Source: Nocardioides sp. Root682 (lineage in GTDB: Bacteria; Actinomycetota; Actinomycetes; Propionibacteriales; Nocardioidaceae). Taken from it: a DNA stretch of 64,000 bases. The position numbers and the translations under genes are program-made. The stretch's first letter is position 1, and each line of letters starts with the position of its first letter. Below are positions 31,110 to 40,021 of the stretch, in pieces. The stretch lies in the NCBI RefSeq assembly GCF_001427795.1, contig NZ_LMHJ01000001.1, positions 2,257,664 through 2,321,663 of the forward strand, given 5' to 3'. A model generated the notes under the pieces. That model did not search any database, had not been told where the DNA came from, and worked only from the letters and a program-made list of their open reading frames with translations.

Positions 31110-34003
31110 CAGTCGTCCCGCTCGTCGATGCCGTCGGAGAGCAGGGCCTCGCGGCGCTGCTCCTTGCGCAGGGTGACCAGGTCGCGCAGCTCCTCGTTGC
31201 CGAGCTCGGTCAGGGCGGCCTCGCCCCGCGCGAGCACGGCATCGGCGAGGTGCCGCTTGCGGTCCAGGAGCGCGGCGACCCGCTCCTCGATGGTGCCGCG
31301 GGTGACCATCCGGTGCACCTGGACCGGCTTGGTCTGGCCGATCCGGTAGGCCCGGTCGGTGGCCTGGTCCTCGACCGCGGGGTTCCACCACCGGTCGACG
31401 TGGATGACGTGGTCGGCGCGGGTGAGGTTGAGGCCGGTGCCGCCGGCCTTGAGCGAGAGCAGGAAGACCGGCACGCCCTGCTCGTCGTCGGCCTGGAACT
31501 TGCGCACCATCGCCTCGCGGGCACTGACCGGCGTACCGCCGTGGAGGAACTGGTGCGGCACACCCGCGGCGGTGAGGTGCTGCTCGATCAACCGGGCCAT
31601 GGCGACGTACTGCGTGAAGACGAGCACGGCGCCGTCCTCGGCGAGGACGGTGGCGACCAGCTCGTCGAGCAGCTCGAACTTCTCCGACCGCCCGGACAGG
31701 CGGGCGCCGGCGCCCTGCTTGAGGAACTGGGCGGGGTGGTTGCAGATCTGCTTGAGGCCGGTGAGCAGCGCGAGCACCAGCCCGCGCCGGGTCTCCTCGT
31801 CGGCGCGCTCGATCCGCTCCATCGAGTCCTTCACGAAGGCTTCGTAGAGGACGACCTGCTCCCGGGTCAGGCCCAGGAGGTGGTCGGTCTCCGTCTTCGG
31901 CGGCAGCTCCGGCGCGATGCCCGGGTCGGACTTGCGGCGCCGCAGCAGGAACGGGCCGATGAGGTCGGCGAACTGACGTGCCTTGGTCGGCTCCGCACCG
32001 GACTCGATCGGTGCCGCCCACACCCGCCGGAACGCCTGCCGGCTGCCGAGCAGGCCGGGCACGCACCAGTCGAGGATCGACCAGAGCTCGGTGAGGTCGT
32101 TCTCGACCGGCGTGCCCGTCAGCGCGACCCGCGCCCGACTGGGCACCTGGCGCAGCGCCCGAGCGGTGGAGGTGCGCGAGTTCTTCACGTGCTGCGCCTC
32201 GTCGGCCACGACGAGGTCCCAGTCGATCGCAGCCAGGGTCACCGGGTCACGGCGGAGCGTGCCGTACGTCGTCAGCACGAAGCCGGCGTCTCGATACGCC
32301 GCTCCTTCGTCGCGGCTACTCGACGACCCTGTGGCCAAGCCGTCCAGCGAACGGGCTCCCCCGTGGAACCGTCGTACGGCGAGGCCCGGCGCGAACTTCT
32401 GGATCTCGCTCTCCCAGTTGCCGAGAAGGCTGGCCGGGCACACGACGAGCGTCGGGCCGCCGCGCGAGGCGCCGCTCTCGAGGCGGTGCAGGTGCAGCGC
32501 GATCAGGGTGATCGTCTTGCCGAGACCCATGTCGTCGGCCAGGCATGCACCGAGGCCCAGCCCGGTCAGGTCGGCCAGCCAGGTCAGGCCGTGGCGCTGG
32601 TAGTCACGAAGGCTGGCGTCGAGGCCGTCCGGTGCGGGCAGCGGATCACGGGTGGCAGCAGCCAGGACCTGCTCGCGCACCTTGAGCAGCGAGGCGCCCA
32701 CGATGACCTGCGCGGTCGCGGGCTCGGCGGGCTGGGCCGCGGTGGCGTCGGTGGCCGGCAGGTCCGTGACGCCGGTGAGCGCGGCGGCCAGCGCCTGGGC
32801 ACCGGTGGCCTTGCGGATCAGCCGCTTGCGGGCGCGCTGGGCGGTCGTCGGGTCGACCACCGTCCACGCCCCGCGGAGCTTGATGACCGGGCTCGCCGCA
32901 GCGGCCAGCTCCGCCATCTCCTCCTCGGTCAGCGGGTCGCCGTGCAGCGCGATCTGCCACGAGAACGAGAACAACCCCTCGGTCGAGAACGGGCTGTCCT
33001 GCAGCGGCAGCTCGGGGTTGCGCTCGACCTTCCCGCCCTTGCCGGAAGGGTCGGGCCGGCGATCGAGCACCGCCCGCGCGGTCAGCTCCGGGCCGAGGGC
33101 ACGCGGCCAGTGGACGTCGACCCGGGCGCTGCGGAGCGGCCCGACGTGGTCGAGCAGGCTGGAGATCTCCTCGCCGTCGAGGGTGAGCTGGTCGGGCACG
33201 GACAGCGCGAGCAGCCGGTCGAGGGTCGGCCAGACGTCGGCGGCGGCCCGGAGCGCGATGCTCGCGTGGATCCGGGAGCGGGCACCGAAGCCGTGCTCGG
33301 CCGCGCCGGCGGTCCACAGCAGCGCCGCGTCGGCGACGTGGAGGGGATCGCGTTCGTCGTGGACCTGCAGCACCACCCGGACCGAGCCCGCGACGAGCTC
33401 CTCCTCGGCCGCCTCCACCCGCAACGAGATCCGCACCAGCTCGGGCAGCGGGCTGCCGTCCTCGGACAGCCCCGCCTCGGAGTTGGCGGTGCGTTGACGT
33501 GCGGTGCGTTCGGCGAGGCGTTGGCGCACCCGCTCCGCGAACGCCTCCGGCTCGCGCCTGGTTCCGGCATCGTCGGGTGCCGGTCGAGCGCGCACGGCGG
33601 GCGCTGCTCGCGGCATGGTGTCGGCGACGGCGTCGAGGACCTGGCGGACCAGCCCGACGGCTTCGGCGGGCGGGAGGTCGTCGTACGACCGGGCCTCCGC
33701 GAGGCGTCGTACGGCGTCGTGGTCGCGGTCGTCGAGGCCGTCGACCCGCCAGCCGGTGGCCCCGTCAGCGGCTGGGGCGACCTTGCCGGCGGCGACGAAG
33801 CGCAACGCCAGCAGGGCCGCTCCGCTCAGCAGCGCCACGCTGGGATGGGCGTCGTCGCGGGTGTGCGCGCGGCTGAGCACTGGCAGCGCGGCATTGACCG
33901 GGAGGGCGATCGTGCGCGCGCCGGGAACCTTGTCCGTGAACTCGATCGTCGGCGGGTCGCCGGCCCGGAATGTCGCCGGGCCGGTGACGGGAACGAAGCT
34001 CAC
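31109..34003 (-). CDS. SNF2-family DEAD/DEAH helicase-like ATPase
   Basis: 964 aa from the GTG at 34003. The N-terminal about 480 residues are the extension usual in bacterial SNF2 enzymes. The ATPase core has DDMGLGKT (motif I), DEAQH (motif II), ALTGTPVENDLTELW (motif III) and the C-lobe with SLKAGGTGLNL and DQATDRAYRIGQTKPVQVHR (motifs V/VI). It is expected to be a double-stranded DNA translocase rather than a strand-separating helicase. Residues about 559-572 (SSSSRDEGAAYRDAG), between motif Ia and motif II, come from a dispersed repeat at 32288-32328. Coupled to the SWIM gene. Confidence 0.92.
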   Translation of the reverse strand: MSFVPVTGPATFRAGDPPTIEFTDKVPGARTIALPVNAALPVLSRAHTRDDAHPSVALLSGAALLALRFVAAGKVAPAADGATGWRVDGLDDRDHDAVRRLAEARSYDDLPPAEAVGLVRQVLDAVADTMPRAAPAVRARPAPDDAGTRREPEAFAERVRQRLAERTARQRTANSEAGLSEDGSPLPELVRISLRVEAAEEELVAGSVRVVLQVHDERDPLHVADAALLWTAGAAEHGFGARSRIHASIALRAAADVWPTLDRLLALSVPDQLTLDGEEISSLLDHVGPLRSARVDVHWPRALGPELTARAVLDRRPDPSGKGGKVERNPELPLQDSPFSTEGLFSFSWQIALHGDPLTEEEMAELAAAASPVIKLRGAWTVVDPTTAQRARKRLIRKATGAQALAAALTGVTDLPATDATAAQPAEPATAQVIVGASLLKVREQVLAAATRDPLPAPDGLDASLRDYQRHGLTWLADLTGLGLGACLADDMGLGKTITLIALHLHRLESGASRGGPTLVVCPASLLGNWESEIQKFAPGLAVRRFHGGARSLDGLATGSSSSRDEGAAYRDAGFVLTTYGTLRRDPVTLAAIDWDLVVADEAQHVKNSRTSTARALRQVPSRARVALTGTPVENDLTELWSILDWCVPGLLGSRQAFRRVWAAPIESGAEPTKARQFADLIGPFLLRRRKSDPGIAPELPPKTETDHLLGLTREQVVLYEAFVKDSMERIERADEETRRGLVLALLTGLKQICNHPAQFLKQGAGARLSGRSEKFELLDELVATVLAEDGAVLVFTQYVAMARLIEQHLTAAGVPHQFLHGGTPVSAREAMVRKFQADDEQGVPVFLLSLKAGGTGLNLTRADHVIHVDRWWNPAVEDQATDRAYRIGQTKPVQVHRMVTRGTIEERVAALLDRKRHLADAVLARGEAALTELGNEELRDLVTLRKEQRREALLSDGIDERDD
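32288..32328. repeat. Dispersed hairpin repeat inside the SNF2 gene
   Basis: GTCTCGATACGCCGC at the left and GCGGCTACTCGACGACC at the right form an imperfect hairpin. It is read in frame. The sequence matches, from memory, a dispersed element of Nocardioides-type genomes. Confidence 0.7.
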
Positions 34004-34062
34004 CGGAGCGACAGTAATCCCCGGGCCCGACAGCTGTTCGGTGGCCGTCGCGCAGCCCGGAC

Positions 34063-34449
34063 CTATGGCGTCACCATCCACTGCACGAGCTGCCACACGA
34101 GGCCGTTGCCGTCGGCGAACTGGCAGTAGCGCTCGCCCCACGGTTCGGTCTCGGGCGGCGTGACGACCCTCGCCCCGGCGGCGGCGATGCGGGCGAACTG
34201 CTCGTCGAGGTCCTCGACGACGAAGACCAGCAACAGACCCTGCCCTGCGGATCCGGCAACCTCCGGCGGCCGGAAGGTCTCCAGCCCGGTGCGCAGGAAG
34301 ATCACGTTGACGCCTGCGGACGGATGCTCCAGCGACACGAACCCGTCAGCAGCCATCGCCTCGGTGAAGCCGAAGTGATCGATGGCGAAGCTCGCGGACG
34401 TTGCGACGTCGGGGACGTTGAGGGAGATGGCGGTGGACGTGACGTGCAT
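34063..34449 (-). CDS. VOC/glyoxalase-family protein
   Basis: 128 aa with an AAGGAG ribosome site 6 nt before the ATG. Two beta-alpha-beta-beta-beta modules are visible (AISLNVPDVATSASFAIDHF; LLLVFVVEDLDEQFARI), ending WGERYCQFADGNGLVWQLVQ, as in bleomycin-resistance/glyoxalase-like dioxygenase-fold proteins. Metal ligands are not fully conserved, so a binding or resistance role is as likely as catalysis. It is divergent from a TetR regulator with a strong palindromic operator between them. Confidence 0.85.
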   Translation of the reverse strand: MHVTSTAISLNVPDVATSASFAIDHFGFTEAMAADGFVSLEHPSAGVNVIFLRTGLETFRPPEVAGSAGQGLLLVFVVEDLDEQFARIAAAGARVVTPPETEPWGERYCQFADGNGLVWQLVQWMVTP

Positions 34450-34489
34450 GGTGCGCTCCTTGTTCGGGACCAACCCGCGTCGATCAACT

Positions 34490-34511
34490 CTGTACGTCGT
34501 ACAACGTACAG
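34490..34511. promoter_or_regulatory. Perfect palindromic operator CTGTACGT-N6-ACGTACAG
   Basis: Arms CTGTACGT (34490-34497) and ACGTACAG (34504-34511) around CGTACA, in the gap between the VOC gene and the divergent TetR gene; suited to a TetR dimer. Confidence 0.75.
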
Positions 34512-34544
34512 TGTTCTAGGATGATTCCCGACCAGGAGGAAACG

Positions 34545-35273
34545 TTGCCGCGCTCGCTGATCGACCTGCTCTGGCGGGACCACCCCGACGCCCCGACCGC
34601 GGGCACCCGCGGCCCGCGGGCCCGGGTCTCGACGGGCGATGTCGTGGAGGCAGCGGTCCGATTGGCCGACACCTCTGGCCTGGCGGCTGTCACGATCCGG
34701 CGGCTCGCCGACGCGCTCGACGTGTCGACGATGTCGATCTACACCCACGTCAACAGTCGCGACGACCTGCTCGTCCTGATGGCCGACTTCGCACACCTGG
34801 CGATGGAGCGGACTCCCTACGGGCGTCTCGGCTGGCGCACTCGGGTGCAGCGGGTGGCCGAGTCCAACCTCGCCCAGCTCCGGACACGCCCGTGGCTCCA
34901 CGACATCGACGACGACCGGACGGCGCTCGGGCCCGGCACGATCGCCAAGTACGACCACGAGCTCGCCGCGCTCGTGCCGCTCGGGCTCACGCCCGAGACC
35001 TGCGACGCCGCCCTGACCTTCGTCCTCGACTTCGTCAGCGCTTCTGCGCGGGCGCTCCGCACCGACCCTCGCGCGGGCGAGATGGCCGCGCACTGGCCGG
35101 AGTGGAGCGTGCGGCTCGGCGCCTACCTGGGCGACGACTTCCCGCTGGCGCAGAGCGTGGGCGCCGCTGCCGGCGAGGCGATGGGGGCGGCATCCAGCCC
35201 GTCCCTGGCGTGGGACTTCGGCCTCGCCAGGGTGCTGGACGCACTGGCCGCGCTGGCGCCGCCCCGATCCTGA
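34545..35273 (+). CDS. TetR-family regulator (TetR_C-like ligand domain)
   Basis: 242 aa if the TTG at 34545 is used; AGGAGGA ends 5 nt before it, a textbook ribosome site, whereas the in-frame ATG at 34521 has none and lies upstream of that site. The HTH is LADALDVSTMSIYTHVNSRDDLLVL. The first about 30 residues (LPRSLIDLLWRDHPDAPTAGTRG) precede the canonical domain, as in the tetracycline-repressor-like group. It probably represses the divergent VOC gene through the palindrome at 34490. Its stop touches the stop of the convergent membrane protein. Confidence 0.85.
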   Translation: MPRSLIDLLWRDHPDAPTAGTRGPRARVSTGDVVEAAVRLADTSGLAAVTIRRLADALDVSTMSIYTHVNSRDDLLVLMADFAHLAMERTPYGRLGWRTRVQRVAESNLAQLRTRPWLHDIDDDRTALGPGTIAKYDHELAALVPLGLTPETCDAALTFVLDFVSASARALRTDPRAGEMAAHWPEWSVRLGAYLGDDFPLAQSVGAAAGEAMGAASSPSLAWDFGLARVLDALAALAPPRS

Positions 35274-36572
35274 TCAGATCGCGTTCGCGACCGACTTGCC
35301 TCGCAGTCGGGCAAGGCCGATGCCCCCGAGGAGCAGTACGGCGCCGGCCACGGCCAGCGCACCCGACCACTGGCTCGGGTGCTCTGCGGCCAGTGCGACG
35401 CTCGCCATCGGCACCAGGACCGTCGGCATGGCGATGGCCAGGATCGAGAAGCCGGAGTGGTTCGAGATCGCGGCGGCCAGGGCCCACAGGATCGTGAGGA
35501 CCGCAGCGAGACCGAGGACGACCCAGACGTCGGACTCCTTGAAGCCGAGGTCGTTGGACGTCGCGAGATAGCTCGAGGACTCGTCGTCCTCGAAGTCCGG
35601 CATGCCGACCATGCCGCCGAAGAACCCGCCGAGGAAGCGGGTGATCAGGAACGTCGCCATGATCCCGGTGAAACCGACCAGACCGGCGACGCCGACCACG
35701 ACTCCGCTCACGGCCCGGCTGGGGAGCACCCAGCCCAGCACGGTGACAGCCACGACGAACACGGCGACCAGGACGGCGGCCGTGACCTGCTCGTTGCCGT
35801 CGACGCTGTCGGCCACGAAGTCATCGAACGCCAGGCCGTAGATGATCGCGAGACCAGCGATGGCGACGACCACGAACGCGGCCCGCCTCGCGCCGACGTA
35901 CCCGATGATCGCGAGCACGACGAGCACGGCGCCGGTGAGGTAGCCCATCCAGTTCTCGTCGCTGTCGATGCCGACGTTGAGGACGACAGCAGTCGCGAGG
36001 ATGCCGACCACGCCGGGCCAGGTGACGACCTCTTCACGGGCCCGGCCGCCGACCCGGCGGCGGGCGACGATCGAGCCCAGGAAGGCCACGAGCAGCAGAA
36101 CGCCGGTCGCGCCGAGGCCGACGCCGAAGTTGGACCAGTCGAGGTCGCCGTCGTCGGTCGCGCGACTGCGGATCGCCGAGATCACGACAGCCGCACCGAG
36201 CAGGCCGGTGCCGACAGCGATCAGTGCGCCGGTGCCGCCGGCCTTGGAGGCCTTGGTCGGGAACTCCGGGTCGATCGGGCCGCCCGGCTGGGCCGCCGGG
36301 TCCGGCGCGCCGAACGCGCCGAAGGGCAGGAGGCTGTCGTCGGGTGACTCCGGCGCCGGAGGTCCGGCGTGCGCGCCGCCGTGGGCGGGGCCGGCCTGGC
36401 CCGGGGGCACCATCACGGTCTCGGAGGGCTGCGGGTCTGCCGGACGCATCACCGTCTTGTCGGGCTGGAACTGGGGCGGGACGGGCGCGCTCGGCGGCGG
36501 AGGCGGCGGCGGTGCGTCGCCCGAGGCCGCAGCGGGATCCGGCGTGCCAGGAGTGGGAGCGTCGTCGTTCAT
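35274..36572 (-). CDS. Polytopic membrane protein with proline-rich N-terminal tail
   Basis: 432 aa. The first about 105 residues are a disordered Pro/Ala/Gly tail (a seven-Pro run, VMRPADPQPSETVMVPP). The rest has about nine hydrophobic helices (GALIAVGTGLLGAAVVISAI; VVGILATAVVLNVGI; AAFVVVAIAGLAIIYGL and others) with small acidic loops (PDFEDDESSSYLA). No transporter signature is seen. TAGATT 7 nt before the ATG suggests a leaderless message. Function unknown. Confidence 0.75.
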   Translation of the reverse strand: MNDDAPTPGTPDPAAASGDAPPPPPPPSAPVPPQFQPDKTVMRPADPQPSETVMVPPGQAGPAHGGAHAGPPAPESPDDSLLPFGAFGAPDPAAQPGGPIDPEFPTKASKAGGTGALIAVGTGLLGAAVVISAIRSRATDDGDLDWSNFGVGLGATGVLLLVAFLGSIVARRRVGGRAREEVVTWPGVVGILATAVVLNVGIDSDENWMGYLTGAVLVVLAIIGYVGARRAAFVVVAIAGLAIIYGLAFDDFVADSVDGNEQVTAAVLVAVFVVAVTVLGWVLPSRAVSGVVVGVAGLVGFTGIMATFLITRFLGGFFGGMVGMPDFEDDESSSYLATSNDLGFKESDVWVVLGLAAVLTILWALAAAISNHSGFSILAIAMPTVLVPMASVALAAEHPSQWSGALAVAGAVLLLGGIGLARLRGKSVANAI

Positions 36573-36634
36573 ACCCGCCAATCTAGGCTCGCCGGGGCCC
36601 GGATCGGGGGAGGCTGCAGTCCAGACGCGGGTTG

Positions 36635-37693
36635 TCAGACGAGGATCCGCCCGGTGATCGGTGGCAGGTCGGCCAGCGTGACGATGCCGGGCTCGGCTGC
36701 CACGACGTACGGCACGGCGTTGGTGACGGGCAGGGCGGTGTAGATCATGCCGAGGCCCATGAATCCCGGCTCGGTCCAGCCCTCCGGCGGCAGGCAGTGC
36801 AGCACGGTGCGCATGTTGGGGACGCCGAACACCTGGATCACGTGGCCGTGCGCGAGCGGCTTGGGCGGGTCGACGTGGCTGCCCATCGTCCAGTTGAAGC
36901 CGACGCTGACGACATTGCGGTCGCCGACCCAGCCACGGTGGTAGCCGAGGACACCGGCAACCGTGCCCTCCGGGATCTGCATGAACCCCAGGTCGGAGTC
37001 GCCGGTCGCCGCGGTGAAGGTGACGTCGAAGGTCATCCGGTCCAGGGTCACGCCCATCGCGTCGGCCATCATGGCGGCGGACTCGGCGAACACCTCGCTC
37101 TCGACGCGCACCTTCTCGGCGAGGCCCGGTGTCGCCGGGTCCTGCGAGAAGCCCATGGCGGTCTGGGTCTCGGCCGACTCGTACGTCGAGCAGTCGACGG
37201 ACTCGGTGATCCGGACCTCGTCGACCCACTCGCACGACCCGCTCAGGGTCATCGCGATCACGTTGGTCATGCCGGGGTGCGCGCCGCTGCCGAAGATGGT
37301 GGCGTTGCCCTGGCTGCACGCCTTCTCGATGCGGGCGCGGTCCTCCGGCGACTGCTTGCCGCCGGTGATCCAGGCCGCGCTGGTGCAGACGTTGACCCCG
37401 CTCTCGAGGAGCGCGACCAGCTCGTCGACATCGGGCCAGAGCGGGTTGTAGCAACACGCATCGGGCTTCAGCGCGAGCAGTGCAGCGACGTCGTTGGTGG
37501 CGATCACGCCGGTCGGCTCCGGCCAACCGCACAGCTCGGCGGCGTCCTTGCCCACCTTGTCCGCGCCGTGGGCGTAGACGCCGACCAGCTCGAGGTCGGG
37601 CCGGGCCAGGATCGCGTGTGCGGACCGGCGCCCGATGTTGCCCGTCGTCCACTGGAGGACACGGAGGGGTCGGTCGAAGCGGGGCGCACTCAT
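36635..37693 (-). CDS. DapB-like NAD(P)-dependent dehydrogenase
   Basis: 352 aa. The nucleotide-binding start is LRVLQWTTGNIGRRSAHAIL (TGNIGRR from residue 17), followed by HPGMTNVIAMTLSG and a long C-terminal domain ending LADLPPITGRI. This is the family annotated as dihydrodipicolinate-reductase-like, related to 2,4-diaminopentanoate dehydrogenase; members are common in steroid- and lipid-degrading actinobacteria. The -10 TAGTCT (37700-37705) is 6 nt upstream of the ATG and is overlapped by an 18-bp palindrome of KstR type, so control by a cholesterol-responsive repressor is likely. Substrate unknown. Confidence 0.85.
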   Translation of the reverse strand: MSAPRFDRPLRVLQWTTGNIGRRSAHAILARPDLELVGVYAHGADKVGKDAAELCGWPEPTGVIATNDVAALLALKPDACCYNPLWPDVDELVALLESGVNVCTSAAWITGGKQSPEDRARIEKACSQGNATIFGSGAHPGMTNVIAMTLSGSCEWVDEVRITESVDCSTYESAETQTAMGFSQDPATPGLAEKVRVESEVFAESAAMMADAMGVTLDRMTFDVTFTAATGDSDLGFMQIPEGTVAGVLGYHRGWVGDRNVVSVGFNWTMGSHVDPPKPLAHGHVIQVFGVPNMRTVLHCLPPEGWTEPGFMGLGMIYTALPVTNAVPYVVAAEPGIVTLADLPPITGRILV

Positions 37694-37701
37694 GGCGCGA
37701 G

Positions 37702-37719
37702 ACTAGAACGCGTTCTAGT
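37702..37719. promoter_or_regulatory. KstR-type operator, perfect 18-bp palindrome
   Basis: ACTAGAACGCGTTCTAGT; its core fits the KstR consensus TnnAACnnGTTnnA known from mycobacteria. It overlaps the presumed -10 of the gene starting at 37693. Confidence 0.8.
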
Positions 37720-37737
37720 TTCTGTCGAGGGTGTCGA

Positions 37738-39882
37738 CTAGTTCGTCAGCCCCAGCACCAGCGGTACGACGGCGGCCGCTCCGGCGTCGTACAACGCCGC
37801 CGCGCCGAGGGTCAGCGACCACCCGGTCACGCTCCGGTCGTCGACGAGCAGCACCCGGGCGTCGCGCACCGCGGCGGGATCGTCGAGCTGGAGGGCGCAG
37901 CGGCGCGACACCGCCGCCACCCGTTGCGCGGAGTTCGTGGCGCCGCGATCGGGACCCACGGAGAGGTCGACGATCCCCCAGCGGCCGACCACGGGGACCT
38001 GGAGGAAGCGGGACAGGCCGCTGGCCAGGTCGGCCGTCAGCTGCGGGCGGCGCTCGGACTCGCTCACCACGATGGCGTCCACCTTCGGCTGCCAGTCCTG
38101 GAGCATCGCGACCATCGCCCGAGCCAGGGAGACGGGCACCGGACCGTCCTCGGCGTCGAACGCGAAGAGTCCCCGCAGCGCGGCACCGTGGCCGAGGTCG
38201 GTCGCCCGCGCGATCGCACGGCCGGTCTCGGCGGGCTGGCGGATCTTGCCGGACAGGCTGACCCCGATGGCCGACAGGCCGGTCGGCCAGAGCTTGCGTG
38301 GCTCCAGCGGAACCCCCGGGCGAGCCAGCCGGTCGGCTGCCTCCACGACCGCCGCCTCGGACACGTCCGTCGACAGGGCCAGGCCGCCGCAGTTGTCGCA
38401 CCGCCCGCAACGCCAGGCCGGATCGGCCAGCACCTCCGGATCGTCCAGCTGCCCGCGCAGGAACCGCATCCGGCACTCGTCCGAACCGAGGTACTCGAGC
38501 ATCGCCTGCTGCTCGGCCGCCCGGGACGCCGCCACCCGCGCGTAGCGGTCGGCGTCGTAGGACCACTCCTGGCCCGTCGACTCCCAGCCACCCCGCACCC
38601 GGCGCACTGCCCCGTCGACGTCGAGCACCTTGAGCATCGTCTCCAAGCGGGTGCGGGACAGGTCGACCCGCGGCTCGATGGCAGCGGTGCTCAGCGCCCG
38701 GCCTTCCCCCGACGACTCGGCGAGGACGGCGAGCGTCTCGCGCACCAGCTCCTCCCGCGGGAAGGCTAGGGAGGCGAAGTACGCCCAGATGTCGCGGTCC
38801 TCGATGGCCGGCAGCAGGACCACGGAGGCCCCCTCGGGCGGCAGGTTCACGCCACGGCCGGCACGGCCGACCTGCTGGTAGTAGGCGACCGGGCTGCTCG
38901 GCGCACCGAGATTGACCACGAACCCCAGCGACGCGTCGAAGCCCATCCCGAGCGCGCTGGTCGCCACCAGCGCCTTCACCTCACCGTCGAGCAGGGCCTG
39001 CTCGAGCGCCAGCCGCTCGGTCTGCTCGGTCTGGCCGGAGTACGCCGCCACGTCGTGCCCGCGCGAACGGAGATAGCCCGCGACCTCCTGGGTCGCGGCC
39101 ACCGTCAGGCAGTAGACGATCCCGCTGCCGGGCTGTTCGGACAGGTGGTCCGCCAGCCACGCGAGCCGCTGCTCAGCGGTCTTGAGGCGCACCACGCCGA
39201 GGCGGAGCGACTCCCGATCGAGGCTGCCGCGCAGCACGAGGGTGTCCGCACCCAGCTGCTCGGAGACGTCGTCGGTCACGCGCTGGTTGGCCGTCGCGGT
39301 CGTCGCCAGCACGGGGATGCCGGTCGGCAGGTCCTGCAGGAGCGTGCGGATCCGGCGGTAGTCAGGACGGAAGTCGTGGCCCCAGTCGGAGATGCAGTGC
39401 GCCTCGTCGATCACCAGCAGGCCACAGGTCGCGGCCAGCCGGGGCAGCACCTCGTCCCGGAAGCCCGGGTTGTTGAGCCGCTCCGGACTCACCAGGAGCA
39501 CGTCGATCTCGCCGGCCTGGATCGCTCCGTGCACCTGTTCCCACTGCTCCACGTTGGTGGAGTTGACCGTGACCGCCCGGATCCCGGCCCGCTCCGCAGC
39601 GGCGATCTGGTTGCGCATCAGGGCCAGCAACGGCGAGATGATCACGGTCGGACCCGCACCGCGCTCCCGCAGCAGCAGCGTCGCCACGAAGTAGACCGCC
39701 GACTTGCCCCACCCGGTGCGCTGCACGACCAGCGCACGCCGCCGGTCCTCGACCAGCGCGGCGATCGCGGCCCACTGGTCGTCGTACAACGTGGCATCGG
39801 GGCGCCCCACCAGCGCCTGCAGGTGCTCCTCGGCCCGCTCCCGCGGGTCGGTCCCGGGCACGGCCGAGGTCGGTGACGTCAT
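37738..39882 (-). CDS. recQ: RecQ-family helicase with C-terminal phosphoribosyltransferase-like domain
   Basis: 714 aa. RecQ motifs: TGWGKS at 56-61, DEAHCISDWGHDFRPDYR from 159, TTATAN, and QQVGRAGRG. A zinc-binding region follows (DECRMRFLRGQ, then CGRCDNCGG). The last about 110 residues depart from RecQ and end in VLLVDDRSVTGWSLTLGAAA (677-696), the PRPP-loop pattern of ComF-like phosphoribosyltransferases, with an upstream SRFLQVPVVGRWG segment. The fusion suggests a helicase tied to nucleotide or competence-type functions; catalytic activity of the added domain is unproven. TAGACA 7 nt before the ATG fits a leaderless mRNA. Confidence 0.9.
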   Translation of the reverse strand: MTSPTSAVPGTDPRERAEEHLQALVGRPDATLYDDQWAAIAALVEDRRRALVVQRTGWGKSAVYFVATLLLRERGAGPTVIISPLLALMRNQIAAAERAGIRAVTVNSTNVEQWEQVHGAIQAGEIDVLLVSPERLNNPGFRDEVLPRLAATCGLLVIDEAHCISDWGHDFRPDYRRIRTLLQDLPTGIPVLATTATANQRVTDDVSEQLGADTLVLRGSLDRESLRLGVVRLKTAEQRLAWLADHLSEQPGSGIVYCLTVAATQEVAGYLRSRGHDVAAYSGQTEQTERLALEQALLDGEVKALVATSALGMGFDASLGFVVNLGAPSSPVAYYQQVGRAGRGVNLPPEGASVVLLPAIEDRDIWAYFASLAFPREELVRETLAVLAESSGEGRALSTAAIEPRVDLSRTRLETMLKVLDVDGAVRRVRGGWESTGQEWSYDADRYARVAASRAAEQQAMLEYLGSDECRMRFLRGQLDDPEVLADPAWRCGRCDNCGGLALSTDVSEAAVVEAADRLARPGVPLEPRKLWPTGLSAIGVSLSGKIRQPAETGRAIARATDLGHGAALRGLFAFDAEDGPVPVSLARAMVAMLQDWQPKVDAIVVSESERRPQLTADLASGLSRFLQVPVVGRWGIVDLSVGPDRGATNSAQRVAAVSRRCALQLDDPAAVRDARVLLVDDRSVTGWSLTLGAAALYDAGAAAVVPLVLGLTN

Positions 39883-39978
39883 GGGTCGTGTCTACCAGCG
39901 GACTCCGACCCGACATTTTCCTCGACGAATCTGGACATTCCCGGGACACCCATCCATCCACCCGCTAGTCTTCTGATC

Positions 39979-40021
39979 GCAGCCGCAGGAGACCCGAGAC
40001 TCTTGCGGCTGCACCTTTTTT
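39979..40021 (+). terminator. Orphan intrinsic terminator / possible small RNA 3' end
   Basis: A 13-bp stem (39979-39991 with 40000-40012, one G-U pair), 8-nt loop, then ACC and six T (40016-40021). It points rightward, yet no rightward gene precedes it: recQ is on the other strand. TAGTCT at 39966-39971 is a possible -10. A very short RNA or an antisense stop is possible. Confidence 0.6.

Noticed and set aside
30423..34003. A SNF2-based defence system such as DISARM
   Set aside because: Only the SNF2-SWIM pair is present; no methylase, nuclease or other defence genes are adjacent.
34521..34544. ATG start for the TetR gene at 34521
   Set aside because: The AGGAGGA ribosome site lies after this ATG and correctly spaced for the TTG at 34545.
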